Assembly: GCF_002068095.1 (NCBI RefSeq) | Contig: NZ_LWIG01000060.1 | Span: 42,061-106,060 of the forward strand | DNA length: 64,000 nucleotides | Source: Bradyrhizobium sacchari | Lineage (GTDB): Bacteria; Pseudomonadota; Alphaproteobacteria; Rhizobiales; Xanthobacteraceae | Direction of reading: 5' to 3' | Shown here: positions 27,510-35,923 of the stretch, piece by piece | How the letters are laid out: each line of letters begins with the position of its first letter | Numbering within the stretch: position 1 is the stretch's first letter | Program-made: the position numbers and the translations under genes | Notes under the pieces: generated by a model | Databases searched by the model: none | The model's input: only the letters and a program-made list of their open reading frames with translations | Told to the model about the DNA's origin: nothing

Positions 27510-28358
27510 CTAGCTCTGGCGCTGGGACTGCGATTGCGATTGGCCGCCGCGGCCGGCCTGTTCGACCTTGACCGCGACTGTCAGCGTCTCCGCGCCGCCG
27601 CCATAGCGGGTGCCGCGCACGGGGGCCGCCCCGAGATAATCGAGGCCGATGGCGACGCGGACATGGGCATCGGTGGTGCAGATGCAGTTGGCGGGATCGA
27701 AGCCGACCCAGCCGAGGTCGGGGACATAGGCCTCCGCCCAGGCATGGCCGGCATCCTGATGCACCGTGCCGTCGGAGCGCAAGAAGTGGCCGGAGACGAA
27801 GCGTGCCGGCACGCCGCCGGTGCGGGCGCAGGCGATGAAGATGTGCGCGTAGTCCTGGCAGACGCCGCGCTTGAGCGCGAACGCCTCCGCCGCCGAGGTG
27901 CCGCTGTTGGTCGGGTCCTCGTCGAAGGTCATGTGGTCGCTGATCTCGCTCATCAGCGTGTGCAGGAAGCCGAGCGTGTCGCTCTCGGCCTCGCTGCGCA
28001 GCTGCCGTGCGACCGCCGCCATCGCCGGATTCACCGAGGTGAGGTCGGTGGCGCGCAAGAACATGCCGGCCGGAAAGCGCTCGTCGGCGCCGCGCAGCAC
28101 GCCGCCGGTGTCGTGGGTCTCGATCAGCCCTTCGGCGGTGATCCTGATGTCGCCGACGGGCCCGCAGGACAGCACATGGGTGACGTTGCCGAAGGCGTCC
28201 TCATGGGTGTCGAGTCTGGTGTCCGTGGAGACGTCGATCTGCCACTCCGCCACATATTGTCCGTCATGGCTGCACGGCGTCATGCGCAGGATCTGGATCA
28301 CGCTGGTGGCCGGCGGCTCGTAGCGATAGGTCGTGGTGTGCTGGATTCGCAGGCGCAT
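27510..28358 (-). CDS. Transglutaminase-like cysteine protease of the Anbu locus
   Basis: A 282-residue protein with a bacterial transglutaminase-like N-terminal beta region and a catalytic core with C167 (RGVCQDYAH), H205 (DAGHAWAEAYV) and D221 (GFDPAN). The genomic partners (alpha-E and ATP-grasp genes just upstream) are those normally found with it. The C terminus ends in an odd low-complexity tail of alternating Gln and Ser (QSQSQSQRQS). Start MRLRIQHTTTYRYEPP was chosen at the conserved N terminus. Function in the Anbu system is unsettled. Confidence 0.88.
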   Translation of the reverse strand: MRLRIQHTTTYRYEPPATSVIQILRMTPCSHDGQYVAEWQIDVSTDTRLDTHEDAFGNVTHVLSCGPVGDIRITAEGLIETHDTGGVLRGADERFPAGMFLRATDLTSVNPAMAAVARQLRSEAESDTLGFLHTLMSEISDHMTFDEDPTNSGTSAAEAFALKRGVCQDYAHIFIACARTGGVPARFVSGHFLRSDGTVHQDAGHAWAEAYVPDLGWVGFDPANCICTTDAHVRVAIGLDYLGAAPVRGTRYGGGAETLTVAVKVEQAGRGGQSQSQSQRQS

Positions 28359-28377
28359 GGTGGACCATTGTTCTGGC

Positions 28378-28461
28378 GTCGTCACTCCGGAGCGATGCGC
28401 CAGCATCGAACCCGGAATCTCGAGATTCCGGTCTGATCCTTCGGACCATCCCGGAATGACG
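28378..28461. repeat. Palindromic repeat family B, copy 2
   Basis: CGTCACTCCGGAGCGATG ... CATCCCGGAATGACG with an internal GGAATCTCGAGATTCC hairpin, between the alpha-E and transglutaminase genes. It interrupts what would otherwise be a compact operon. Confidence 0.7.
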
Positions 28462-28468
28462 GCGTCTA

Positions 28469-29413
28469 TCAGATCAAATACTGCTTCGTGATGATTTCGC
28501 CCAGCCTGGAATTGTCCGCAATGAATTCCTGAATGAATTCATGCACGCCATGCTGGAAAATGTCGTTCATATTGCTGTGTTCCAGCCGGTTGCGGATGCC
28601 GCGGGCGTGGCGCTGGGCCGGACCCTGGCGGCCATAGGCAACGCCGATCTGGTCGAGGTTGCGCACGAGATTGCCATAGCAGCTGGCGAGCGAGCGCGGC
28701 AGCGTGTCGTTGAGGATCAACAGATCCGCGATCAGCCACGGCTTCAGCGTCTCGCGATAGACCCAGTGATAGGCCGTCAGTGCTGAGACCGAGCGCAGGA
28801 TCGAGCTCCACTGGTAGAAGTCGAGCGGCCCGCCGACATGCTCTTCCTCAGGCAAGAGCACATGGTACTTCACGTCGAGGATGCGGGCGGTATTGTCGGC
28901 GCGCTCGAGATGCACGCCCATGCGCGAGAACCAGTAGGCGTCGTTCCGCAGCATGGTCCGGTAGGCCGAGCCGTCGAAGCGCAGCGAGGTCTCCTGCACG
29001 AAGCGCAGGAATTTGGCGAGGTCCTCGCGCGTCGAGGTGCCCTTGCTCCAGACCGCCTGCAGCTCGATCCAGGCCGAGTTGATGGTGTCCCACATCTCGC
29101 TGGTGAGCGCGGTGCGCACCGAGCGCGAGTTCAGCCGCGCCGCCTCGATGCAGTTCCGGATCGAGGACGGGTTGTTCGGCGAGAACGAGAGGTACTCCAC
29201 GACGTTGTGCTCGTTGGCTTCCTCATAGGTCTGATAGAAGCTCGCGGCGACGCCGGCCGTGAGCAGCGCCGAGTCCCATTCGTTGGTCTTGCCGATATAG
29301 GCGGCGGGAAGCGCGGTGACGCGCAGCGTCGCATCGATGGTGCGCGCGAGATATTCGGCCCGTTCGACATAGCGGGCGAGCCAGTAGAGGTTTTCGGCGG
29401 TACGCGACAGCAT
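28469..29413 (-). CDS. Alpha-E domain protein (DUF403)
   Basis: A 314-residue, almost wholly helical protein of the alpha-E family. The conserved start MLSRTAENLYWLARYVERAE and the motif MRxDAYWFSRMGVHLERADNTARILD-like stretch (180-205) identify it. Its stop/start spacing to the ATP-grasp gene is 4 bases, showing an operon. Proteins of this family occur with circularly permuted ATP-grasp ligases and transglutaminases, and are thought to form one peptide-modifying or peptide-degrading module; the chemistry is not established. Confidence 0.92.
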   Translation of the reverse strand: MLSRTAENLYWLARYVERAEYLARTIDATLRVTALPAAYIGKTNEWDSALLTAGVAASFYQTYEEANEHNVVEYLSFSPNNPSSIRNCIEAARLNSRSVRTALTSEMWDTINSAWIELQAVWSKGTSTREDLAKFLRFVQETSLRFDGSAYRTMLRNDAYWFSRMGVHLERADNTARILDVKYHVLLPEEEHVGGPLDFYQWSSILRSVSALTAYHWVYRETLKPWLIADLLILNDTLPRSLASCYGNLVRNLDQIGVAYGRQGPAQRHARGIRNRLEHSNMNDIFQHGVHEFIQEFIADNSRLGEIITKQYLI

Positions 29414-29417
29414 CTCT

Positions 29418-30836
29418 CTACTCGTCCAGAATCCAGGTGTCTTTGGTGCCGCCGCCCTGGCTCGAATTCACCACCAGGGAGCCTTCCTTCAGTGCGACGC
29501 GGGTGAGGCCGCCCGGCACGATCGTGGTGCTCTTGCTGCCGGTGAGCACGAAGGGGCGAAGGTCGACGTGGCGCGGGGCAAGGCCCGACGCCGTGCAGGT
29601 CGGGCAGGTCGAGAGCGCCAGCGTCGGCTGGGCGATAAAACCTTCCGGCTCGCGCTTGAGCTTCTCGCGGAAGGCCTCGATGGTCGCCTTGGTCGCGGCC
29701 GGGCCGATCAGCATGCCGTAGCCGCCGGAGCCGTGCACCTCCTTGACGACGAGCTCGCCGAGATTGTCCAGCACATAGGCGAGGTCCTTCGGCTCGCGGC
29801 AGCGCCAGGTCGGCACGTTCTTCAGGATCGGCTCCTCGCTGAGATAGAACTTCACGATGTCCGGCATGTAGGAGTAGATCGCCTTGTCGTCGGCGATGCC
29901 GGTGCCGACGGCATTGGCGAGCGTGATGTTGCCGGCCGCATAGGCCGACATCAGCCCGGGCACGCCGAGCACGGAGTCGGGGCGGAAGGTGAGGGGATCG
30001 AGGAAATCGTCGTCGACGCGGCGGTAGATCACATCGACCCGCTTCACACCCTCGGTCGTCCGCATGAACACTTCATTGTTCTTGACGATGAGGTCGCGGC
30101 CCTCGACCAGCTCGATGCCGAGCTTGTCGGCCAAGAACGAGTGCTCGTAATAGGCGGAGTTGTAGACGCCCGGCGTCAGCAGGGCGACCGTCGGCTCGCC
30201 GGATGCGCTTTGCGGCGCGACCGAGCGCAAGGCCGCGAGCAGCTCGTCCGGATAGCGCTCGACCGGCGCCACCCTGTGGCGGGCGAACAGGTCCGGAAAC
30301 AGCCGCATCATGATCTCGCGGTTCTCCAGCATGTAGGACACGCCGGAGGGCGTGCGCGCATTGTCCTCCAGCACAATGAAGTCCTCGGCGTCGACCCGGA
30401 CGATGTCGATGCCGGCGATGTGCACGTAGACGTCGTGCGGCACCTGCTGACCGTTCATCTCGGGGCGGAAGACCGGATTCTGGAAGATCAGATCGTCGGG
30501 GACAACCTCGGCGCGGAGGATGTCGCGACCATGATAGATGTCGCGCAGGAACATGTTCAGCGCCTTCACGCGCTGCTTCAGGCCCTTCTCCAGCAGCGCC
30601 CATTCCTTGGCGGACATGATCCTCGGGATCACGTCGAACGGGATCAGGCGTTCGGTGGATTCGGAGTCGCCGTAGACCGCGAAGGTAATGCCGATCCGGC
30701 GAAACAGGAGCTCGGCTTCCTGGCGGCGATATTCGAGCGCCTCCGGAGGCGTCTCCTTGAGCCAGCGCGCCAGCTCCTGGTAGGCGGGGCGAAGGTCCCC
30801 GCCGGGAATATTCATTTCATCAAACGCGACTGCCAT
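29418..30836 (-). CDS. Circularly permuted ATP-grasp protein, type 2 (DUF404/407)
   Basis: A 472-residue protein (from MAVAFDEMNIPGG) of the circularly permuted ATP-grasp family. Diagnostic stretches are RRIGITFAVYGD, RLIPFDVIPRIM, EWALLEKGLKQRVKALNMFLRDIYH, DFIVLEDNARTPSGVSYMLENR and VVKEVHGSGGYGMLIGP near the C terminus (nucleotide-binding part). Members are inferred peptide-bond-forming ligases. First gene of the alpha-E/transglutaminase module, with Anbu further downstream. A longer frame upstream is open, but this ATG matches the family start. Confidence 0.9.
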   Translation of the reverse strand: MAVAFDEMNIPGGDLRPAYQELARWLKETPPEALEYRRQEAELLFRRIGITFAVYGDSESTERLIPFDVIPRIMSAKEWALLEKGLKQRVKALNMFLRDIYHGRDILRAEVVPDDLIFQNPVFRPEMNGQQVPHDVYVHIAGIDIVRVDAEDFIVLEDNARTPSGVSYMLENREIMMRLFPDLFARHRVAPVERYPDELLAALRSVAPQSASGEPTVALLTPGVYNSAYYEHSFLADKLGIELVEGRDLIVKNNEVFMRTTEGVKRVDVIYRRVDDDFLDPLTFRPDSVLGVPGLMSAYAAGNITLANAVGTGIADDKAIYSYMPDIVKFYLSEEPILKNVPTWRCREPKDLAYVLDNLGELVVKEVHGSGGYGMLIGPAATKATIEAFREKLKREPEGFIAQPTLALSTCPTCTASGLAPRHVDLRPFVLTGSKSTTIVPGGLTRVALKEGSLVVNSSQGGGTKDTWILDE

Positions 30837-31058
30837 AGATCCCGACTTGTCTCCCTGGCCATGCGGCAAGAGTGCATGACTTTCATGTGGTAGCAAGGGC
30901 CGGGCCAGCGCGATAAGCATGGACTGGCAGGATTTAGCGGGGACGGACGGCGGCTTGCCTGAAAAAATGGCTGAGGACTGCTTATTTCGGCAGCAAAACC
31001 GCGTGACTTCAACGCGTTACCTCGGCAAAGTCGGTGCCACAGGTGAGGGACAGAGTTT

Positions 31059-31796
31059 ATGAGCGAGATCGTCACGGCGGGCATTCTGGTCATTGGGGAC
31101 GAAATCCTGTCGGGCCGGACCAAGGACAAGAATATCGGCTTCATCGCCGAATATCTGACCAATATCGGCATCGACCTGAAGGAAGTCCGTGTCGTCTCCG
31201 ACGACGAGGCCGACATCATCGCCGCGTTGAATGCACTGCGGCATCGCTACACCTACGTCTTCACCACCGGCGGCATCGGGCCGACCCATGACGACATCAC
31301 CGCCGACAGCGTCGCCAAGGCCTTCGGCGTCGGCATCGACCATCACCCGGAGGTGGTCGCCCGCTTCCGCGAGCGCTGGAGCGAGCAGGACCTCAACGAG
31401 GCCCGCCTGCGCATGGCCCGCATCCCCGATGGGGCCGAGCTGATCCAGAGCGCCACCATCCTCGCCCCCGGCTTCAAGATCGGCAATGTCATCGTGATGG
31501 CCGGCGTGCCCTCGATCATGCAGGCGATGATGGACATCGTCTCGCCCAAGCTGAAATCGGGCGTGCGCATGCTCTCCGAATCGGTTCGGGCCAATGCGCG
31601 GGAGGGTGACATCGGCAGCCCGCTGCGGGCGATCGCCGCCGCCCATCCCGACACCATCATCGGCAGCTATCCCTTCATGGACGAGGAGCAGAAGCCAAAC
31701 ACCAACCTGGTGGTGCGATCGCGCGATGCCGACAAGCTCGCGGCGGCGATGGCCGCAGTGAAGGAAATGCTGGCGGGATTGAACATCACCCGCTAG
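31059..31796 (+). CDS. CinA-like molybdopterin-binding-domain protein
   Basis: A 245-residue protein with the MoCF-type domain of the CinA N-terminal half: GILVIGDEILSGRTKDKN at the start and TTGGIGPTHDDIT as the signature. The C-terminal nicotinamide-nucleotide amidase domain of full CinA is absent, which is common in alphaproteobacteria where this form stands alone. The N-terminal domain of CinA proteins hydrolyses ADP-ribose-type nucleotides; the role here is inferred. Divergent from the ATP-grasp gene, and 37 bases before the XGPRT gene. Confidence 0.9.
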   Translation: MSEIVTAGILVIGDEILSGRTKDKNIGFIAEYLTNIGIDLKEVRVVSDDEADIIAALNALRHRYTYVFTTGGIGPTHDDITADSVAKAFGVGIDHHPEVVARFRERWSEQDLNEARLRMARIPDGAELIQSATILAPGFKIGNVIVMAGVPSIMQAMMDIVSPKLKSGVRMLSESVRANAREGDIGSPLRAIAAAHPDTIIGSYPFMDEEQKPNTNLVVRSRDADKLAAAMAAVKEMLAGLNITR

Positions 31797-31833
31797 CACC
31801 AAGTTGCCGGCGGACGAATGGCAGGAGACGACG

Positions 31834-32361
31834 ATGGCGGGTGAAGCACCGGAACTGAGTGCGCAGGAGCGGGCGGGCAAGGCCTTTCCGGTCTCGTGGG
31901 ACCAGTTCCACCGGGATTGCCGGGCGCTGACTTGGCGGCTCAACGAGGTCGGTCCGTTCCACGCGGTCATCGCGATCACCCGCGGCGGCCTGGTGCCGGC
32001 CGCGATCGTCGCGCGCGAGCTCGGCGTGCGCGTGATCGATACGGTCTGCATTGCGAGCTACGACCACAACAAGCAGGGCGAGCTGCAGGTGCTCAAGGGC
32101 ATTTCCGAGGCGGCGATGAAGCTCGGCGGCGGCACCGGCAAGGGGCTTCTGATCGTCGACGACCTCGTCGACACCGGCAAGACCGGCAGGATGGTGCGCG
32201 AGATGCTGCCCGACGCACATTTCGCTACCGTGTACGCCAAGCCGATGGGACGTCCGCTGGTCGACACCTTCATCACCGAGGTGTCGCAGGACACCTGGAT
32301 CTTCTTCCCCTGGGACACCGCGCTGTCCTACCACCCGCCGCTGCGCGACGGGGCGGCGTGA
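31834..32361 (+). CDS. gpt: Xanthine(-guanine) phosphoribosyltransferase
   Basis: A 175-residue purine-salvage enzyme that transfers ribose-5-phosphate from PRPP to xanthine or guanine. The PRPP motif reads LLIVDDLVDTGKT and the N-terminal part has FHAVIAITRGGLVPAAIVAREL; the C-terminal WIFFPWD matches XGPRT. The start was chosen after GGAGACGACG; an earlier in-frame ATG at 31804 lacks a binding site. Follows the CinA-like gene on the same strand. Confidence 0.9.
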   Translation: MAGEAPELSAQERAGKAFPVSWDQFHRDCRALTWRLNEVGPFHAVIAITRGGLVPAAIVARELGVRVIDTVCIASYDHNKQGELQVLKGISEAAMKLGGGTGKGLLIVDDLVDTGKTGRMVREMLPDAHFATVYAKPMGRPLVDTFITEVSQDTWIFFPWDTALSYHPPLRDGAA

Positions 32362-32365
32362 TCGC

Positions 32366-32452
32366 CGTCGTTGCGAGGAGCGAAGCGACGAAGCAATCCA
32401 GACTGTTTGCGCGGATGCATTTCTGGATTGCTTCGCTTCGCTCGCAATGACG
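32366..32452. repeat. Palindromic repeat family A, copy 3
   Basis: Same hairpin element as at 21033 (CGTCGTTGCGAGGAGCGAAG ... CTTCGCTCGCAATGACG), 4 bases after the XGPRT stop. Confidence 0.85.
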
Positions 32453-32465
32453 GGCGGAGGCGGCC

Positions 32466-33083
32466 ATGCCTCTGCAAAACCGCGTCACGCCGACCGGCGA
32501 CGTCATCGCGACGCCGCATCGCGGGATGTTCACCGGCAACCGCGGCATCATCCATGATCCCGCGACGAAGACGCTGCTGAAGAAGCGCTGGTCGACATCG
32601 GCGTGGATCACCTGCCTATGCGAATTCCGGGGATGGCGGCGGCCGGTGATGGCGCGTCGGAGCTGGACCGAGCTGTTCTTCCTCGACGAGGCCACCGCCT
32701 TTGCGGCCGGGCACCGGCCCTGCTTCTTTTGCCGCCGCGACGATGCCAAGCGCTTTCGCGCCGCGTGGGAGAAGGGCAATGGTGTGAGCGGCATCAGCGC
32801 GAAGGCAATGGATGTCGTTCTGCATCAGGAGCGGCTCGATCGTGGCAGGAAACGGCTGCACGAATTGCCGATGCCGCTCGCGCAATTGCCTGATGGCGCA
32901 ATGGTGCAGCAGGGTGACGAGAGCTTTCTGGTGACGCAGGGCAAGGCGTTGCGGTGGTCGTTCGCGGGCTACGCCCCGCATGCACCCGCCCTCGATCGTC
33001 CGATGTTGCTGACGCCGCCGTCCACGCTGCGTGCGATCATCGCCGGATATCAGCCGGTGCTGCATCCGACGGCGCGCAGCTAG
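32466..33083 (+). CDS. Conserved hypothetical protein with Cys motif
   Basis: A 205-residue soluble protein. CLCEFRGWRRPVM and the cluster HRPCFFCRRDDAKRF (C84-x-x-C87 region) look like a conserved metal or redox site. The N-terminal half has TPHRGMFTGNRGIIHDP. I recall an alphaproteobacterial hypothetical family with this pattern but no function. It ends in a 4-base convergent overlap with the next minus-strand gene. Confidence 0.75.
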   Translation: MPLQNRVTPTGDVIATPHRGMFTGNRGIIHDPATKTLLKKRWSTSAWITCLCEFRGWRRPVMARRSWTELFFLDEATAFAAGHRPCFFCRRDDAKRFRAAWEKGNGVSGISAKAMDVVLHQERLDRGRKRLHELPMPLAQLPDGAMVQQGDESFLVTQGKALRWSFAGYAPHAPALDRPMLLTPPSTLRAIIAGYQPVLHPTARS

Positions 33084-33307
33084 CGCAGCGACTTGCCTTC
33101 TTCATCGACGGTCATCCGGGCATCGCGCAGCGCCCATTCGCGGATCACCTGTCGGCAGCGGGTCAGCTCGGCTTCGCTCGCGGCATGCGCATCCGTCGAT
33201 GCCCGTTCGACCATCGCCTTGCAATTGACGAGCACGGAGCGGTCCTCCGCGCGCGCCGAAGCCGCGGTCGCAACGACTGCCGCGGCGAGGATTGCCGGCC
33301 GGATCAT
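33080..33307 (-). CDS. Small secreted hypothetical protein
   Basis: A 75-residue protein with a signal peptide (MIRPAILAAAVVATAASARA) and a short mature helix-rich domain containing two cysteines (LVNCKAMVE, LTRCRQVIREWA), possibly a disulfide pair. It lies 5 bases after the metE-like gene on the same strand, so it is probably cotranscribed. Function unknown. Confidence 0.65.
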   Translation of the reverse strand: MIRPAILAAAVVATAASARAEDRSVLVNCKAMVERASTDAHAASEAELTRCRQVIREWALRDARMTVDEEGKSLR

Positions 33308-33312
33308 CGCCG

Positions 33313-34335
33313 CTACGAGAGCCTTTCGCGCGCCAGCGCCGCGCCGGCGCCGAGCGCCATCAGCTTGGCTTCGGCGATCTCGCGCCGCATCGGCGCCATG
33401 CCGCAATTGGTGGTGGCGATGATGTTGCTCTTGGGAACGAATTTCGACACCGCGTCGATCACCTTGACGACGTCCTCGGCGGTCTCGACCGTATCGCTGG
33501 CGACATCGATCACGCCGGCCTGCACGATCTTGGTCTTCAGGAGCGCGAGCAGGTCGAGCGGCACTTTCGAATTGCGGCACTCGATCGCGACCTGCTGGAT
33601 CGGACTCGCGTCGATCGCGGGGAAGATCTGCTCATACTGCCGCCATTGCGCGCCGAGCGTCTCCTTCCAGTCCGTGTTGGCCTTGATCCCATAGCCGTAG
33701 CAGATGTGCACGGCGGTGGCGCAGGTGAGGCCCTGCGCGGCGCGCTCCAGCGCCTTGATGCCCCAGTCGTTGACCTCGTCCATGTAGACGTTGAAGGCGG
33801 GCTCGTCGAACTGCACGAGATCGACGCCGTCGGCCTGCAGCGCCTTGGCTTCTTCGTTCAAGAGCTCGGCGAAGGCGAACGCCATCTTGACGCGGTCGCC
33901 ATAATAGCGGTCGGCAATGGTGTCGATGATGGTCATCGGGCCGGGCAGGGTGAATTTCAGCTTCTTCTTCGTATGCGTGCGCGCGACGCGCGCCTCGAAG
34001 GCATGGACGCGGTCCTTCAGCCGGAGCGGCGCGACCACCTGCGGCACCATTGCCTTGTAGCGGTCCTTGCGGATGCCCATCTCGACCTTGTGGGCGAAAT
34101 CGATGCCCTCGATCTTCTCCAGAAAACCGTGCACGAAATGCTGCCGGGCCTGCTCGCCCTCGGTGACGATGTCGATGCCGGCGTCCTCCTGGATCTTCAG
34201 CCAGATCAGCGTCGCGTCACGCTTGGCGCGGGCGAGCTCGTCGCCTTGGGACTTCCAGGGCGCCCAGAGCATGTTGGGCTCGGCGAGCCATTCCGGTTTC
34301 GGCAAGGAGCCGGCGATCGTGGTTGGAAACATCAT
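33313..34335 (-). CDS. MetE-type (cobalamin-independent) methionine synthase-like protein, C-terminal domain only
   Basis: A 340-residue protein equal to the catalytic C-terminal half of MetE, with zinc ligands visible as H210-I-C212, E252 and C311 (NCGMAPMRR). The N-terminal half of full MetE is missing, as in the short archaeal/alphaproteobacterial homologues that use other methyl donors. TIAGSLPKPEW at the start and QFDEPAFNVYMDEVNDWG are typical. GGGAGA precedes the start. The methyl donor is not known. Confidence 0.88.
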   Translation of the reverse strand: MMFPTTIAGSLPKPEWLAEPNMLWAPWKSQGDELARAKRDATLIWLKIQEDAGIDIVTEGEQARQHFVHGFLEKIEGIDFAHKVEMGIRKDRYKAMVPQVVAPLRLKDRVHAFEARVARTHTKKKLKFTLPGPMTIIDTIADRYYGDRVKMAFAFAELLNEEAKALQADGVDLVQFDEPAFNVYMDEVNDWGIKALERAAQGLTCATAVHICYGYGIKANTDWKETLGAQWRQYEQIFPAIDASPIQQVAIECRNSKVPLDLLALLKTKIVQAGVIDVASDTVETAEDVVKVIDAVSKFVPKSNIIATTNCGMAPMRREIAEAKLMALGAGAALARERLS

Positions 34336-34470
34336 GGCGGCTCTCCCGGCAGGTTCAGTTGCGCCCCTTCCTGCCATGTCCTAACGTCGAGGTACAGAAC
34401 AACGAAAGTCGCTCTCTATTCCAGCGGCGGCGACAGGGAAGGCGCAAAAGGAAAGGTCAATGGAAAGGTC

Positions 34471-35172
34471 ATGATCGACCTCTATTACGCACCGACGCCG
34501 AATGGCTGGAAAATCTCGGTCATGCTGGAGGAACTCGGGCTTCCCTATAAGGTGATCCCCGTGAATATCCGCGCCGGCGAGCAGTTCAGCCCTGAATTTC
34601 TGGCGCTCTCCCCGAACAACCGGATCCCCGCGATCGTCGATCATGAGCCGGCCGACGGCGGCGCGCCGTTCTCGGCGTTCGAGACCGGCGCGATCCTGAT
34701 CTATCTCGCGGAGAAGACCGGTCGTTTCTTGGCCAGCGATTTGCGCGGGCGCTCCACCACCATCCAGTGGGTGATGTGGCAGATGGCGGGCCTGGGGCCG
34801 ATGCTCGGCCAGCACGGCCATTTCGCGCTTTATGCGGCCGAGAAGATCCCTTACGCGATCGAGCGCTATCGCGACGAGGCGGCGCGGCTCTACGGCGTGC
34901 TCGACCGGCAGTTGGCCAAGACCGGCGCCTATGTCGCCGGCGACTATTCCATCGCCGACATCGCCTGTTTTCCCTGGACCATGACCCACAAGGCGCAGGG
35001 CTTTACGCTCGACGACTATCCGAGCGTGAAACGCTGGTACGCCGAGGTTCGGGCGCGGCCGCAGGTGCAGGCCGGGCTTGCGATCGGAAAATTCGTGAAA
35101 GAGCCGTTCGACGAGGAATCACGCAAGATCATGTTCGGCCAGCGTGCGAAGGAAGTGTTGGGAAAGCGGTAG
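34471..35172 (+). CDS. Glutathione S-transferase
   Basis: A 233-residue GST with an N-terminal thioredoxin-like half (IDLYYAPTPNGWKISVMLEEL; SPNNRIPAIVD; TGAILIYLAEKTG) and an all-helical C-terminal half (GDYSIADIACFPWT). Resembles the Nu/YghU-YfcG-type bacterial GSTs. The open frame extends far upstream across the metE-like gene, but that part is antisense. AAGG lies directly before the ATG. Substrate unknown. Confidence 0.9.
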   Translation: MIDLYYAPTPNGWKISVMLEELGLPYKVIPVNIRAGEQFSPEFLALSPNNRIPAIVDHEPADGGAPFSAFETGAILIYLAEKTGRFLASDLRGRSTTIQWVMWQMAGLGPMLGQHGHFALYAAEKIPYAIERYRDEAARLYGVLDRQLAKTGAYVAGDYSIADIACFPWTMTHKAQGFTLDDYPSVKRWYAEVRARPQVQAGLAIGKFVKEPFDEESRKIMFGQRAKEVLGKR

Positions 35173-35187
35173 GCTGTTCGCCACAAC

Positions 35188-35275
35188 CGTCATTGCGAGG
35201 AGCCCTTGCGACGAAGCAATCCAGGCTGTTTCCACGGATGCATCTCTGGATTGCTTCGCTTCGCTCGCAATGACG
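35188..35275. repeat. Palindromic repeat family A, copy 4
   Basis: CGTCATTGCGAGGAGCCC ... GCTCGCAATGACG, same element as at 21033, between the GST and isomerase genes. Confidence 0.85.
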
Positions 35276-35314
35276 GGTGAGAGAGCGGGACACACGAGAC
35301 ACAAGGAAAACGCC

Positions 35315-35923
35315 ATGATCGAATTCTTCTTCGACTGTTCCAGCCCCTGGACCTATCTCGCCTTCCACAACATCCAGCCGCTGGCCAGGGAGTGCGGTGC
35401 CGGGATCGTCTGGCGACCGATCCTGGTCGGCGGCATCTTCAACACCGTCAATCCGAGCGTCTATGCACAGCGCGAGAAGCCGGTGCCGCTGAAGGCGCGC
35501 TACATGAAAAAGGACCTCGCCGATTGGGCGCGCTCGGCGGGCCTGTCGATCAAGATGCCGCCGACGGTGTTTCCGGTGAACAGCGTCAAGGCGATGCGCG
35601 GCTGCATCTGGTTGGGTGCGGACACGGTGCCGTTCGCGACCGCCGTGTTTGAGACCTATTGGGGCGAGGACAAGGATATCTCGCAGGACGCGGTGCTGGC
35701 CGGGATCTGCAGCAAGGTCGGCATCGATGAGCAGAAATTCTTTGCCGGCATCTCCGAGCAGGGCATCAAGGACCAGCTCAAGGCCAACACCGAAGAGGTC
35801 GTGGCGCGCGGCGGCTTCGGTTCGCCGACGATTTTTGTCAACAAGACCGACATGTATTTCGGCAATGACCGCTTGCCGCTGATCCGCGAGGCCCTTGAGC
35901 GCAACAAGGCGAGCGCGGCCTGA
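35315..35923 (+). CDS. DsbA-family 2-hydroxychromene-2-carboxylate isomerase-like protein
   Basis: A 202-residue DsbA-fold protein of the NahD/kappa-GST type. FFFDCSSPWTYLAFHNIQPLA holds the catalytic Ser region in place of a CxxC, and RGGFGSPTIFVNKTDMYFGNDRL is the cis-Pro/glutathione-binding end. Known members isomerise hydroxychromene carboxylates in naphthalene degradation, but many homologues have other roles. Its TGA overlaps the next ATG by one base, so it is translationally coupled to the quinone reductase gene. Confidence 0.88.
   Translation: MIEFFFDCSSPWTYLAFHNIQPLARECGAGIVWRPILVGGIFNTVNPSVYAQREKPVPLKARYMKKDLADWARSAGLSIKMPPTVFPVNSVKAMRGCIWLGADTVPFATAVFETYWGEDKDISQDAVLAGICSKVGIDEQKFFAGISEQGIKDQLKANTEEVVARGGFGSPTIFVNKTDMYFGNDRLPLIREALERNKASAA

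Noticed and set aside
33292..34470. A long N-terminal extension of the GST gene
   Set aside because: The extension is antisense to the metE-like gene. GST similarity begins exactly at 34471.
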